NCBI GenBank assembly: GCA_022605405.1
Contig: JABYQQ010000021.1
Span: 496,001 to 560,000, forward strand
Direction: 5' to 3'
Origin: Earliella scabrosa
Taxonomy: Eukaryota; Basidiomycota; Agaricomycetes; Polyporales; Polyporaceae
DNA length: 64,000 bases
Positions within the stretch are counted from its first letter, which is position 1, and every line of letters begins with the position of its first letter. Below, piece after piece: positions 34,201 to 49,975 of the stretch. The position numbers were made by a program, and so were the translations under genes. The notes beneath the pieces were generated by a model that was not told the DNA's origin, searched no databases, and saw nothing but the letters and a program-made list of their open reading frames with translations.

Positions 34201-36722
34201 TTGACCTTCCGCTTCATAGCTCTGGACACTGCCCAAACTGACACTCGCGTTCTCCACGACGCTTTTGGCCACACTTGACCCGGTCGTCGCAGACTCATTG
34301 GATCCGCCCGCCCTGTCGCTCGCTCAAAATCCACCCAGGAAGCCACAAGAGCTGGACATTGAACAGATCGTCATAGCGCCTCTAGGAGAAAGTCGGCCTG
34401 TTCCGCATCTGATCGTAAGTGACGTGCGCGTGCGGCGGGAGAATGAAGCTCTAATGAGTGAGGATCCGCCCAGGTCTTCTTGCGCTCTGGTCAGCTGGCG
34501 ATCTACGAAGCCGTTGCTACGGCGCCTCCGACGGACCCTCTACCCTCTACCCGATCCTCGACGCTCCTCGTCAAGTTCATCAAGGTCCTGTCCAGGGCGT
34601 TCGACATCCAACACGCCGAGGAGGAGCAGAGGTCGGTTCTCGCCGAACAGAAGCGCATCTCGCGCCTCCTGCTCCCATTCGTGACCTCCCCTGCGCCGGG
34701 CCACACATACTCTGGTGTGTTCTTCACTGGCGATCGCCCATGCTGGATTGTCGCGACAGACAAGGGCGGCGTGAGGATGTTTGCGTCTGGCCACAACGTC
34801 GTGCACGCGTTCACGACATGCTCCCTGTGGGAGTCCAAAGGCGATTTCCTGCTTTACTCGGAGGAGGTGCGTGTTTCTGTTTGTGGAGCCACGGAGCTGC
34901 CCCCGCCCAGAGCTGACTGCGCGACACCCAGGGCCCCAGCCTGCTCGAATGGATGCCTGATGTCTCGCTGGACGCCCATCTGCCTGCGCGCTCCATCCCA
35001 CGCTCGCGGCCATACTCGAGCGTCGTGTATGATGCGTCGACCTCGTTGATCGTGGCTGCGTCGTCGCTTATGAACCGGTTCGCGTCATATGACGAAGATG
35101 GGAACATCGTCTGGGAGCCTGATAGTATGTTTATAAGCCATCGTTATCTCGTCTATAGCTCACACCTGCGATCTCACCTCAGGTGCCAACATCTCCTTCC
35201 CGCATTGCGAGACCTCGACGGTCGAGCTTATCTCGCCTGATGGCTGGATCACGATGGACGGGTACGTGCGCAAAGTCTGATAGGAGGAGGAGATACGACG
35301 TGAAGGGCTGACGGCGAGGTGTGCAGGTACGAGTTCGCGGCCAACGAGTTCGTGAGCTGCGTCGTGTCCGTGCCGCTCGAGACGATGAGCACAGAGTCTG
35401 GCATGAAGGACTTCATTGCCGTCGGCACCACGATCAACAGGGGTGAGGATCTCGCAGTCAAGGGCGCGGTGAGCACAATAGGCTATGGAGCTCCGGGAGG
35501 AGTGCTAAGAAGGACATAACAGGTATACATCTTCGAGATCGTCGAAGTGGTGCCGGACGCGAGCACGAGCGTCAAGCGGTGGTGGAGACTGAAGCTCCTA
35601 TGTCGCGACGACGCGAAGGGCCCCGTCACGTTCCTGTGTGGCATGAATGGATATCTGGTCTCGTCAATGGGTCAGAAGGTGAGGTGTCTTCACACATGCA
35701 TTCAGCGGATACTCTAAGCGTGTGCTGTGCAGATCTTCGTGCGCGCGTTCGACCTCGACGAACGCCTGGTCGGTGTAGCCTTCCTCGACGTCGGCGTGTA
35801 CGTGACGTCCCTGCGGGCTGTCAAGAACCTGCTCGTAATTGGCGACGCAGTCAAGAGCGTGTGGTTTGTCGCGTTCCAGGTCGGTTACCTGCGGCGTTTT
35901 GGCCAGGGACGTCTGCTGATCGACTTTGCGCCATGTGCAGGAGGATCCGTACAAGCTCGTGATCCTCGGAAAGGACCCGCACCACTGCTGCATCACACGA
36001 GCCGACCTGTTCTTCGCCGACGGGCACGTCTCTCTCGTGACGTGTGACGAGGAGGGTATCGTCAGGATGTACGCTTACGATCCTCGTGGTAAGTGCCGCT
36101 GCGGGCAGGTACGGGCCGGCCGGGACTAACGAGGAACCTAGACCCGGAGTCGAAGAGCGGCCAGCATCTTCTCCGTCGCACCGAGTTCCACGGCCAGGTC
36201 GAGTATCGAAGCTCGCTTCTGGTTGCCCGTCGGCCGAAAGCGGGGGACCCGGAAATCCCACAGGCACGGCTTGTGTGCGGTACGCAGTTCATTAAAGATG
36301 GGGTTGTCGTGCTGTGTTCTGACAACTGTCCTCCAAATCCAGGATCTGTCGACGGCTCTCTGTCCTCGTTGACATATGTGGACGAGACTGCGTTCAAGCG
36401 CCTGTATCTGCTGCAGGGACAGCTGGTTCGCACTGTGCAGCATGTCGCCGCTCTGAACCCCAAGGCATTCCGGTGCGTGCTCAATCCACCTCGCATCTGC
36501 AAGCGTAGTGGTCTGATGCTGTCTGCTGATATATGAATATGGCACAGCATGGTGCGGAACGAGTTTGTCTCGCGGCCTTTGACGAAAGGGATCCTGGATG
36601 GAAATTTGCTGGCGACGTTCGAGGAGTTGCCTATTGGCCGCCAAAACGAGGTAACACGCCAGATTGGGACCGACCGGGCGACGGCGCTGAAGGACTGGGT
36701 GTCTCTGGTCGGGGCATGGTGA
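31201..36722 (+). CDS. CFT1: cleavage and polyadenylation specificity factor subunit (CPSF160/Cft1)
   Basis: Twenty-one exons were joined with matching phases: 31201-31530, 31646-31810, 31870-31950, 32001-32305, 32356-32975, 33026-33192, 33242-33310, 33367-33703, 33756-33940, 33991-34161, 34220-34414, 34474-34866, 34932-35124, 35183-35261, 35327-35468, 35523-35678, 35733-35879, 35941-36088, 36142-36279, 36343-36472, 36548-36722. The product is 1441 residues, as expected for Cft1. The MMS1_N-type beta-propeller region (IALLEWSTPIHDVITVSIH, LRVDPLSRCAAL) and the C-terminal CPSF_A region (AFDLDERLVGVAF, ITRADLFFADGHVSLVTCDE, RTEFHGQVEYRSSLLV, RNEFVSRPLTKG) are both recognisable. Cft1 scaffolds the polyadenylation factor that recognises the AAUAAA signal in pre-mRNA in the nucleus. 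Partial decayed copies lie on both sides. Confidence 0.95.
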
Positions 36723-37108
36723 TGCTACGTCACCGGGACCTTGGACTGCGTACGTGTCGTAGTACTAATTGCAATGTCGTTGCTGGGCATTTCTGCTTTC
36801 CTGATGCTATGTACGAGTATCGTCTCGTTTGCTGGGCGTTTCTGACCCCAGCGCCCTTTTGCCAACACTTGACGCAGGTTGCCTCGTGCGACTCTTTGGA
36901 CCGTCTTCTCTCCCATCAAACATAGCGACTTACTAGTCATGTCATCTATCATGAAAGATTATGTTTAGTCCGTTGTTGTCTAGAGCCTGAACGATGAAGT
37001 GTAATAGTGTCAGTACTTGTACTAGACGCTAGGCGCTAACGGCACTATGGTCACTCTCTTCTCTCCTCGAACATCCCATCCGCGTCCGCATCATTGTCGA
37101 CCACTGGC
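36723..37108. other. intergenic stretch
   Basis: This short spacer between CFT1 and the deaminase gene contains the CFT1 3' UTR. No TATA box or repeat was recognised. An out-of-frame ATG near 37047 precedes the chosen deaminase start and could act as a short upstream ORF. Confidence 0.4.
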
Positions 37109-39285
37109 ATGACGAGTGCGGGTCTCGATGCGTCCCCGGCCAATCCCCTACGCGCGTGGTCAGATAGCCCGAAGGACATCTCTCGAGATATCTTCATGCT
37201 CACCTCTCTCCTGACGGGCTGTTGGGACGGGGATTCGGAACCAACGAACACGGACCAGTCCAACATAGTGTTAGCTCTGTATATGAGCCTCGCGTTCATT
37301 CTGAACACAGGTCATCCCCGCACCGACCTCGCTGGGAACCGCGCCGTCGCGGTAGCTGGATACATCGACAGCGAGGGCATCAAGGCGGCGTCGGTGACCA
37401 CTATCGTAGCTCGGAGGAATCGGTCTGCCCCAGCGAACACCAAGTCCAGCCCCTTTCCTCCCTCTTCCAGTTCACCCACGGTCAAACGTAGCTCTCCTTC
37501 TCCAACAGCCTCGGTGTTGGTCCAGTCCATCACACCTGCCCCCGATGCTTGGGATGTGCTACAACTTGAGGACACTACATTCCCGTGCGTCTCTCGAGCC
37601 TTGTTCTCCGACGCATTCATTACGTATTAATGATCATTCCACAGCGAGTTCCCAAAGCACGTCAAGGATGTCCTCACGGTCATTCGTTGGTGCATCAACT
37701 TAGGGGTCCAAACCCACCTTCGACCACGCATAGCTATCTTGGTCTTTGGCTTCATCATCCGTCGGGCCTATCCCAAACTGTGTTCCAGGATTGCGAACGG
37801 GAGAAGAATTTGGGGCGACCATCCGATTCGCATCCTTCACGACTGGTACCAGTCCGATGAAGCGCTAGGCGTGTTGGAGGCCAAGACATTTCGGTTGGGT
37901 CGCGAACACGTAGACTGTTTGTCTTCATATGGTCTACACCCTACCGCCCCTTCTTCGAATGAGTACCAGGTGTCGCGAGATAATGCCAAGCAGTGGTGCG
38001 AACTCCTCCTGGACTGCCTCGTTCGCCTGGAGGACACCTTCAAGACAGAGAAAGGACGCCCAATTCCTCCAGCCAATGTCAACGAGATTGCATTAGACCT
38101 GTACAACACAATGGGACTGCTCAAACGTGTTCTCTCCTCAGGCGTGGTGGAGCACCTCATCACCGACGAATTAGCCGACAATTTCGGTCAGCGCTATACC
38201 AAGCGTGAGTCTCCATCATCGACATTGACCGGTAAGTCCACTGCGGTACTCATCATACAGTCTGACTTTCGTCTTCACCGTAGATTATGGAGCTAACGCC
38301 AGTAATACTGTAGCCGGAAAGTCTGGAGCTGACGTCAGCGAGCTCGAAACAGGAGAGTCCGTTCCGGAGGAGTTGGATCAAGGTGCGTTTCTCTCTCGCT
38401 GCGCTGTAAGTCCTAAATTCATCTCATCCGGCAGAGGACCGCAAGGAACCCTCCGAGTCCTACAGAGCACACGTGGTTCGCTACCTCTTCACTCTAGTTA
38501 TAGCGTTCAATTCCGCGCGTGACATGATCGCGCTATCTGATCGAGTTGGCCATTCGACGGACATTCGGATGGATTTGGTTATCCTGAACCTCCAACTGCC
38601 TACAGTCACGTCTAAGGACATTCAAGAGCTCGAGGCCAAGACCATCAACATGCTGCCCGCTGAACCGAAGGACGACCGTCATCGGCGAGATCGTTCTGCA
38701 GTGGCAGATTTCTTCCTCAAGTTCGGGGAGAGACATCCGGACCTGAAAGCTGTCAACGACAGGGCGATGGTGCATGCGGAGGCAGCCTTGATGGGCGTCG
38801 CGTATGGGATCGCGTCTGGAGACCTGAGAGATGGCACGGTGGAGGCTGTGACCGGCGTGGTATGTGTTAGTTCGAACTGGATATGCCCCACTCTGATGCA
38901 CTCTTCTGCTGTTGTTCAGACTGAATCGATACCTATCGGGGTCAGCCAGAAGTGCTGCCGGTGCTGTGCGATGCTCCACGAACTGCTTGAACTCTGGCGT
39001 CAGCGTCAGGAGCCTGCATACTCGGGGCGCTATCCGAAGCTTGTGCTACCAGGGAGACACACTTCATTCGTCCCTTGGATACCCCCCATCGGCATCCCGC
39101 TTGAGGTGCTGAAGGACTTGAGAAAACGACTGGCGGGGTTGCTGATTGCTGTTGCGCGAAAAGGCCCCCAGTTGAAGTCCAATCAGACGTCTCCCGCCAT
39201 GACCAATACTAGTATGTATCCTGCAGAGAGGCTCACCCACGCCCAATTGCCCCCATTGACAAAGGACATGTACGCAACCCAATAG
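37109..39285 (+). CDS. OTT_1508-like nucleic acid/nucleotide deaminase domain protein
   Basis: Five exons (37109-37584, 37645-38204, 38284-38382, 38435-38859, 38920-39285) join in phase to 641 residues. Near the C-terminus lie a zinc-binding HAE triad (residues 492-494, in VHAEAALMG) and, about 40 residues later, a Cys cluster in PIGVSQKCCRCCAML (Cys 532, 533, 535, 536). This spacing is that of the cytidine-deaminase fold, and the IP-x-GVS-K-CC-x-C form is typical of the fungal OTT_1508-like deaminase family. The N-terminal 300 residues are an uncharacterised, mainly helical region (KDVLTVIRWCINLGVQTHLRP, QWCELLLDCLVRLEDTF). The substrate is unknown; roles in RNA or DNA editing or defence have been proposed for this superfamily. 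It sits between CFT1 and its decayed copy. The start codon is tentative. Confidence 0.8.
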
Positions 39286-39479
39286 GATGCCTTGACTTAT
39301 GTATGTAGTTTTAGGGGTGGCATGACTGCAATTCATATTTATTCTTATACTAGCCATTCGTTCACGCTGCATGCATATGATCTTGATCTTTTGGTTGGTT
39401 TGCTCCCTGTATATGACTGATACGAGACGCTAGCCGCCCTGTCTAGTGACGCGGTGCGCGTCTATGACCTTCAAGGTTG

Positions 39480-41460
39480 GACTCGTCCACCACTTTGGCA
39501 ACGCGTCAGTGCTAAGTCTCATTCTTCGCATTCATGGCCCGGGTGAATCTTGGATTGGAGGTGAACAGTCCCACTTCTTGTCAGTTGAACTTGACAAACT
39601 CCCGTGGGCATCAAGGCTGGGCAATTGTAGAGCCACGGAACAAGCTTATTAGTGATGTCGATCGCCCAGAACAGTACGTGGCACCTCATTATATGCACCT
39701 ATCACCGAGCACTGACTTACCGTATGCTCAAGTTGGCAGTATATTTACCCACTGGCCATCCTCCGAGTCACGTATCCGGTGTCCACTAAGTAAGGACATC
39801 CATGTTGCGTCTCGGAGCTTCGCGATGCAACCCTATACCCGATCCTCGACCGCGACAAGTCTACATACCAGAGCATTACACCGCAGCACACCAAATAGGA
39901 GCGGCGCTATCTTCTTACCGAACAGTATTGTAACTCGCTTGCTGCTACCTTCCTTTAACCGGGCCACAGGAACTGCTGCTCTCTTCTTCACAGGCGATCC
40001 CCTACGGACATGGGTAGTGAGCGAGTACTACCCTCTGGCCACACTGTCGCCTGCACACGACACTTCCTTGCGGGTGTCGAAGGGGGTTTCCTCTTCTGTC
40101 TACCAAATGTGCGTCTTGTGGAGCCACGAGTTTGCCCAGAACTGACGGCGTGCGCAGTGACGCTCAGGGCCACAGCCCGCCACGTTCGTCACTGCGGCCA
40201 CACCGAACCGGCGTGTTCTCCATTCGATAGTCCGTCGCCGCATCGCCGCTCATGAACGGAACCATTTCTGACGGCATGGAAGCGGATGTTCTATGAGAGC
40301 CTGATAGTGGGCTTATAAGCTGCCGCTATCTTGTCTCGATACGATATCACCTGGGACTCAGGTGCCAGCAACTCCTCACCCCCCGACAACGATTACTCGG
40401 TGAGCATAAGTCAGCACACCCTCTCGCCATGCCTTACCGGTATATTGCAGGTGTACGCCTTCTGATGTCTTCAAGGCGTTGGGGGCTAGCACGAACGTGA
40501 ATGAAGGTGGTATGGTGGTTTCTGGGCTCATGAGCCCACTGGCAAAGGCAAGACCACAGCCCTCGTACCTTCATACGCCCTTCCCGCCGGCACCTGCCAA
40601 ACGCATGTTCATGCTGTTCACGCTGTGCAGATGTTCGTGGGCACATTCAACGAGCTCGACCAACTCTTAGTCGGCGTAGCATCTCTTCCCTGCTGTCGAT
40701 TGGCGACGCAGTAAAAATGTGTGGATTGTGGCCTGCAAAGTCGGTACCCTACGAACGTTTGCTTTTCGATGTCTGCTGACGAAAGTCTAGGAGGCATTGC
40801 ACTCGTGATCAGACATTACTTCTGCGTCACGCGAGCCGACGTCTTCGTTACCAGCGGGGACTCGTCAAGACTTCTGCGTCTGATCCCCGTGGTATGCATA
40901 CTTCAGGGAGCGGCGGTTGCGGGAGGAGCGAACGGGCCGGCCAGAACTGACTGGCCGTCTAGACCCTTTGTTAAGTTGCTTCTTCCTGCACCGAGGACTA
41001 TGGACAGACGGAAGTGCCGGAACTCGCTGCTAATGGCCCGTGGGCCGGAGACGAGAAGACTCCGGGAATTCTCCAGGCCAGGCTGGTGTGCGGTACGCAG
41101 TTTCAGTGCGAAGGGGGTTGTTGTGCGGTGTTTTGACGATAGTTGTCCCCGTCCAGGTTCCGTGTGTGTGGATGAGGGGGGTGCGTTCACTGCATTGCGT
41201 CTGCTTGAGCGCCTCCACCTTCTACTGTACCTGCTGATCCAAACTGTGCAGCAGGTCCGGCTCTCAACCCCACCGCATCTCGGTGCCAGAGGGCGGTGGT
41301 TGTCCCACGCCGTATCTTACCCCGCGGCTGATACTGCTGCTAATGCTCGGCGCTCGGACGTGCGTGGTGCGGAACGAGTATGTCTCGAGGCCTTGATCAA
41401 AGGGGATCCATGACGGAAACCTGCTGGCGACATACAAGCAGCAGCCTATCGCTCGCCAGT
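39480..41460 (+). pseudogene. decayed copy of the 3' half of CFT1
   Basis: This stretch follows CFT1 sequence from about 34100 to 36650 in order and on the same strand, broken by many stops and shifts. Examples: TACCCGATCCTCGAC in both genes; GAGCCTGATAGT followed by TTATAAGC, which in CFT1 spans an exon-intron junction; ATTGGCGACGCAGT; ACGCGAGCCGAC versus ACACGAGCCGAC; CTGGTGTGCGGTACGCAGTT versus CTTGTGTGCGGTACGCAGTT; GTGGTGCGGAACGAGTATGTCTCG versus the same in CFT1 with TTTG. Translated shreds such as ALFFTGDP match VFFTGDR. Intron sequence is preserved, so it arose by DNA duplication rather than retroposition. The 5' border is blurred, and the copy ends near 41460. Confidence 0.85.
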
Positions 41461-42316
41461 CCTCTTGCAGAGTGACTTACGATGGTGCTGAAGCCTAAAC
41501 ACTGTTTCCCGAGTCGGAGCATGATGATCGTGTCGTTTCGATACGCTTCTAGCCCCCGCCGCCTCTGCAAGCGCGACGGCGCTCGACGAACCCGCACGCG
41601 AGACATACAGGAGACATAAGCACCGTGCGCGGAGCGGCTTCCGCATGTCGTCGCTGCGCGCCTGGTGTGCGTCCGAGAGTGCGAGGCTTCGCCCGGATCA
41701 GAGCACTCATGTACGGCCGTGCGGCCTCGTGGTGGAGTCGTGCTACTATACTGCGATTCGCCATGCGCGCGTTATCCTTCCAACCGCAGTCTCCTGTCGC
41801 GGACGCGAGCGGGGCCAGGGTCGGTGAGAACATTGACACCGTGATGCATTCGATAGCCCTAGACAGATCGTCCTCGAGCCTATTCTGGCGCGCTTCGCGG
41901 CCACCGGTCTTCAACTTCCCGCGGTCATGAATCAGGCTGCAGCTGCACGGTGCGTTTTATCTGCATTATCGCCGCCACCTACAGCGATGATAATGATTGC
42001 GTTCAGACGTGTATTGGGAGCTTCCCTTGCAGACATCAACAGTGAACTTCAGTCTTCACACTGGCACGCCGCCCGATCTGTTGGAGGCCCGTGGGCGACC
42101 GGCCTGGGGAAGGCATGGCAGGACTGAGATTATGATGTGCACGCATGTTCTGCCAAATGGAACACTCGTGCCCGCGCGCACGCTTCCCCGTTCACAGCGG
42201 TCCTCTTTGATCGTCTGGGCCGTGGTATACATACTTAAGTGCAGGCCCGGCCGTCTGCGCTGAGACGCCCGCCTCTCCCGGCCCACTCGCCAGCTCACGG
42301 CCCTCTTCTCCTTGCT
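41461..42316. other. stretch without a supported gene
   Basis: This lies between the CFT1 relic and the next gene. Several frames exist but none has splice or homology support. The last 200 bp are probably promoter and leader of the Pro/Ser-rich gene. Confidence 0.4.
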
Positions 42317-44458
42317 ATGCTCTCGTCATTCGGTTTCGATCCCAAGAGCGCCAGCCGCAACAGCCATAGCGGCTCGAGGGTACGTCGCCGCCTCCTTCCG
42401 GCTTCTGTTACGTTCTCAACGTTCCCAGCTCTTCCCGAATGCTCCCCGGGGATTCTCTGTTCATGTGTTCAAGAACTCGGCACCACCGCCCCTCGCTCCT
42501 GTCGTGACCGCCCCGAAGTTTGAGACTATTCCTGCTCGGCCGTCGACCGGCACGGGGCAGTGGACGAGGCAGCAGAGCTATTATTCGAATTCATCGCCAC
42601 AACACGAGCTGGAGAGGAAGCAGGCGCCGGTCGCCGCTGCCCCCGCCCTGTCACAAGACCACCGACTGGTGCATGTGCCTACAAATAAACAGCCATGGCC
42701 GGTCGAGACAAAGAAGTCGCAGAAGAGCTACGGGATATACCCGAGCCTGACGAGCGACATCTACATCTACGAGCGCTCGATTACCGAGGTGTCGCTGGAT
42801 GACGACTTGGCAAGTTCGCCATCCTCGGACTCTTCAAGCAGCTCCGACTCGGATCTGCTCTACCACAACACCGCCACGCTCGCCTCTCTGGAGATCTCTT
42901 CCACGCGTGCCAGCAGCAGCACAGAGACCCTGGAGAGCACCTTGACACCCGCTCCGCGCCACGGTACGCTTCTTCCCAATGCCCTCCTCCCTTCTCGTCC
43001 ACCACCACCACCTCTCCCCGCGATCACTGCTGCACCCCCTCCCCGTCCCGCGTCGACGCGCCCGAACGCAGACCGGGACATCCCCGCGCACGCCCGCTCG
43101 GCTGTCAGTGCTAGCGTGCCTCAACCTCCGACACTGACGCGCGCGGAGAGCCACGTACCGATACAAAGGACGATCTCCGTCTCGCACGCGACCGTGCCCC
43201 CCATCCAGCTTGCCTCTGCCTCACTCGCCAACGCCTCAGACAGCGACAGCGAAACCGTCATCTCCGAGACCCACGCGAACGACATGGTCGTCGACATGCT
43301 CGGTGCCCACCAGTGGGCTGCGCCCCAGTCTTCATACTCGTACCCTTCCCGCTCCTCGACCCCCTTCCGCCAACGCCGCGACTCCGACGCCCGCACGTAC
43401 AGACGTGACGCTCCCGCGGCTCCCGCCTCTTCAGCGCGTGACCCCCGAGAGCGAGAGGTGCCCGCACCGCGTCCGCCGTACCAGCATCGCGCGGAGAGCC
43501 CGCGAGGTGAGGAGCACCCCCGCGCACCACCAGGATTGGGAGTCGGGAATCCGACTGTTGCTACGCCACCTGATGGGAGCGGCGCGCGGGGGGTCCGGGA
43601 CGCACAGAGCTCGTCATCACCGACCGCAAGGGTTTTCCCGGCGACTTCATCAGCTCCGCCCTTGGCGCGCACACAGAGCTCCCGTCCGGGCCCGCCTCCG
43701 CCTCCGGCACCTTCCCACCCCGGCCCGCAGCCCAGGAACACCGACATGGGCTCTTCGCATCTCCCACCACCACCATTGCCGACGAACTCGTTCGCGTCCC
43801 CTCCGTCCTCGTCCCCGCCGCGCCGCGACGCGCGCACGCCGTCCCCACAACACAGCCCGCCCGCGCCCGCGCCCGCGCGAGCGCAGACGCCTTCGCCGCA
43901 GACTCGTGCGCAGAGCAGCAACGGTAGCCCCACCGCCGCCAGTGTCATTGGAGCCGCGGGCGCGCTCGTGGTCGCAGCTGCGGCGAAGCGAAGCGTGCGA
44001 TGGACAGAGAATCTCGTCTGTCCTTCGCCCGTTCCCCCGGAGAGTCGCAGGAAGGGCTGGTTCAACCGCCGCGGGTGAGTTTATCTGTCTGATCGTGCGA
44101 GCTGTTACGCGAACACCGTCTAATACGTCCGTTTGTTCCCTTTCTCTTTGACATAACGTACGATCAGGGATCAGCTGTGGACGAATGAAGGCCAGTACAA
44201 GCTGCCTGAGCAGGGCCAGGAGTACCCGCCAGACCTCGCTGTGAGTACCCACTACTGTTGCCTCGCACCCTCTTGGTGGGCGCAAGCTGCCTATCGCCGC
44301 GGGTGTGCTGATGCCGAGCTTGATAGCACTACCCCGAGCCCAACACGGGATGGATGAACGAGGAGGGCGTCCGGATCGACATGCAACACCGACTCATCCC
44401 CAAGCCGCCCCTTCGCTCCGCGCTCAAACGCCCCAAACCCGTGAACGTGAACGTCTGA
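42317..44458 (+). CDS. Pro/Ser-rich protein with a conserved C-terminal block, function unknown
   Basis: Four exons (42317-42379, 42429-44074, 44168-44240, 44327-44458) join in phase to 637 residues. The first 100 residues look partly ordered (LFPNAPRGFSVHVFKN). A long Pro/Ser/Arg-rich region with poly-proline runs (RPPPPPLPAI, RPGPPPPPAP) follows, then an Ala-rich hydrophobic stretch (ASVIGAAGALVVAAAA). A conserved-looking C-terminus begins VRWTENLVCPSPVP and includes KGWFNRRGDQLWTNEGQY and GWMNEEGVRIDMQHRLIP. Poly-proline runs suggest SH3-, WW- or profilin-binding partners, which is inference. I do not recognise the family by name. Confidence 0.75.
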
Positions 44459-44920
44459 GCGGCCCCGCTCTCGCCCCGCTCGTCTCCCTTTCCCTTCCGT
44501 ACCTCCCTTCCTCCCGGTCCAACACCCATTCCGATCTTCCTTGCCCTATCTTTATTCGTCAGAGGTGCCTAATGCCCTCAGATTTACACTTGATATTGTA
44601 CGACCCGCCATGACAGCCACGACACCGGTTACTATGACGGAGGCGACGTGGAGGCGGTTCAATGACCACGGCCCGCAGAGAGGTGACCGTGCTATATGAT
44701 ATGCTGCATATTACGACGATATTTGCCAGTGCCAGAGGAGGGTAATGCCGCGCAGACGGCGACAAATGTAAATTATGCCATGTACTACTACCAGCCAGCT
44801 AGGATACAGTTCCGCCATGATGTCGCAATGCTATGATACAGCTTTCCGTCGAGACAGTCAAACGATACAGCGCGTCTTCCAAACATACAGATACAGCACT
44901 AGTCGCGAACGCAGTCCGCA
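44459..44920. other. intergenic stretch between convergent genes
   Basis: The Pro/Ser-rich gene ends at 44458 and the minus-strand helicase gene ends at 44921. The stretch should contain both 3' UTRs; no other feature is seen. Confidence 0.5.
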
Positions 44921-48384
<3,464 letters not shown>

Positions 48385-48675
48385 GGAGCCTCTTCGCTAT
48401 GTCTGAGCTGCACAGTAATCTTAGGGGCAATTCGCGTTGCTATGGGACGCGTCAAGGAGAAGAAAGAGAGGCGAGCGGGGGTGAGCTGCGTCGGCGGCGG
48501 ACGAAAGACTCAAGCTGAGGCTCGGAGTCGGAGGCGCGGTGTCGCGCTGCTATGATGCCGCACGTGATCCACGGCAGCTTAAGCGCCGACGATTAGGCTC
48601 GGGAGGCTTGAATCCTCCTCCGAGTCCTCTTTCTCTCGAGTCTCTACCTGCACCTCTTCCTCTGTTCTCCACGAG
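48385..48675. promoter_or_regulatory. divergent promoter of the RecQ helicase and GPN2 genes
   Basis: The start codons of two housekeeping-type genes are 291 bp apart and point away from each other. No TATA box is evident. A shared bidirectional promoter is inferred from layout only. Confidence 0.5.
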
Positions 48676-49975
48676 ATGGCTTTCGGCGAGGTCGTTTGTG
48701 GCTCCCCTGGTAGCGGCAAGTCCACATACTGCTACGGAAAACATCAACTCTTCACCGCTCTCAACCGGCCAATTGCGATCGTAAACCTCGACCCTGCAAA
48801 CGAGACTATTCCATACCCATGTGCGATCAACATAGCAGACCTCATCAAACTGGAGGATGTGATGAACGAGTTTGGCCTTGGTCCGAATGGAGGGATGCTA
48901 TATTGCATGGAGTACCTCGAGGCTAACTACGACTGGCTCGAGGAGCAGCTTAAGGAGCTGGACAAGGATGACTACGTTCTCTTCGACCTCCCGGGCCAGG
49001 TAGAGCTCAGCACGAACCACCAGAGCGTAAAGAACATCATCAAAAAACTGACCAAGGGCGGGTTCCGGGTATGTTCCTCCGCAGGTCGCTGTTCCCCCGC
49101 TGACCACGAACGCTGGTAGGCTAGCTAGCGGCCGTTCACCTCTGCGACGCACACTACGTCACGGACGCGTCCAAGTATGTCTCCGTCCTCATGCTCTCCC
49201 TCCGCGCCATGCTCCACCTCGAGTTGCCCCATATCAACGTCCTCTCGAAGGTCGACCTCATTCAGCAGTACGGCGATCTCGGTGTGTTGTCCATGCGCAA
49301 TGTCCGCCCTGCGTCATTCAGTAGAACATGAGGCTTATTCTATCTCCGCAGACTTCAATCTTGACTTCTACACCGAAGTCCAGGATCTATCATATCTCGA
49401 GAACCTTCTCACCCAGCAGTCTCCGCGCTTTGCTGCGCTGAATATGGCCATCTGCTCCTTGATCGAGGACTTCTCCCTCGTGGGCTTCGAGACGCTTGCG
49501 GTCGAGGTGAGCCCCTCAGTCCCATCCCCTCTTGGACACCGTCGCTCCCATTCGAAGGCCAACTCTAAGTACCCTGACTGACTAATCGTTGGTTCTCCTT
49601 CTGTGACAGGACAAGGAGTCCATGCTGCACTTGACACGCGTCATCGACAAAGCCACCGGCTGCGTATTTGTACCGCGCCCAGAAGTCGGCCAGCCACCAG
49701 ACACTGTCGACGCGTCACACCTGCCCTCGTCGCAGCGTCCCAACACGTACGCCCTCATGACGGCTGCGGCAGGCCCAATCCACGGTCCGCGGTCAGACAT
49801 TCGAGATGTGCAGGAGCGTTGGATTGACGCACGCGAGGAGTGGGACGCGTGGGAGAAGGCGCAATGGCGACAAGAAGGACTCAAGGTGCAGGAGGAGGCT
49901 GCAAGGCAGAAGAGCAAGATACGAGAACGAACTCCTGGCCATGCGACTGTTGGCGGAGAGAAGAGGGAACCATGA
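48676..49975 (+). CDS. GPN2: GPN-loop GTPase 2
   Basis: Four exons (48676-49068, 49125-49281, 49352-49506, 49610-49975) join in phase to 356 residues. The P-loop GSPGSGKS lies at residues 9-16, the switch region reads VNLDPANE, and the family-defining Gly-Pro-Asn loop is at 69-71 (LGPNGGMLY). DLPGQVEL is the G3 motif and SKVDL the G4 motif. GPN GTPases form dimers needed for assembly and nuclear import of RNA polymerase II. The C-terminal helical extension ([19 protein letters not shown]) is longer than the catalytic core and likely disordered at its end. The start follows a pyrimidine-rich leader and gives the expected N-terminus. Confidence 0.95.

Noticed and set aside
40721..41413. 230-residue open frame in the CFT1 relic region
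   Set aside because: It crosses former exons and introns of the CFT1 copy in mixed frames. Only shreds match Cft1, so it is a pseudogene frame, not a new gene.
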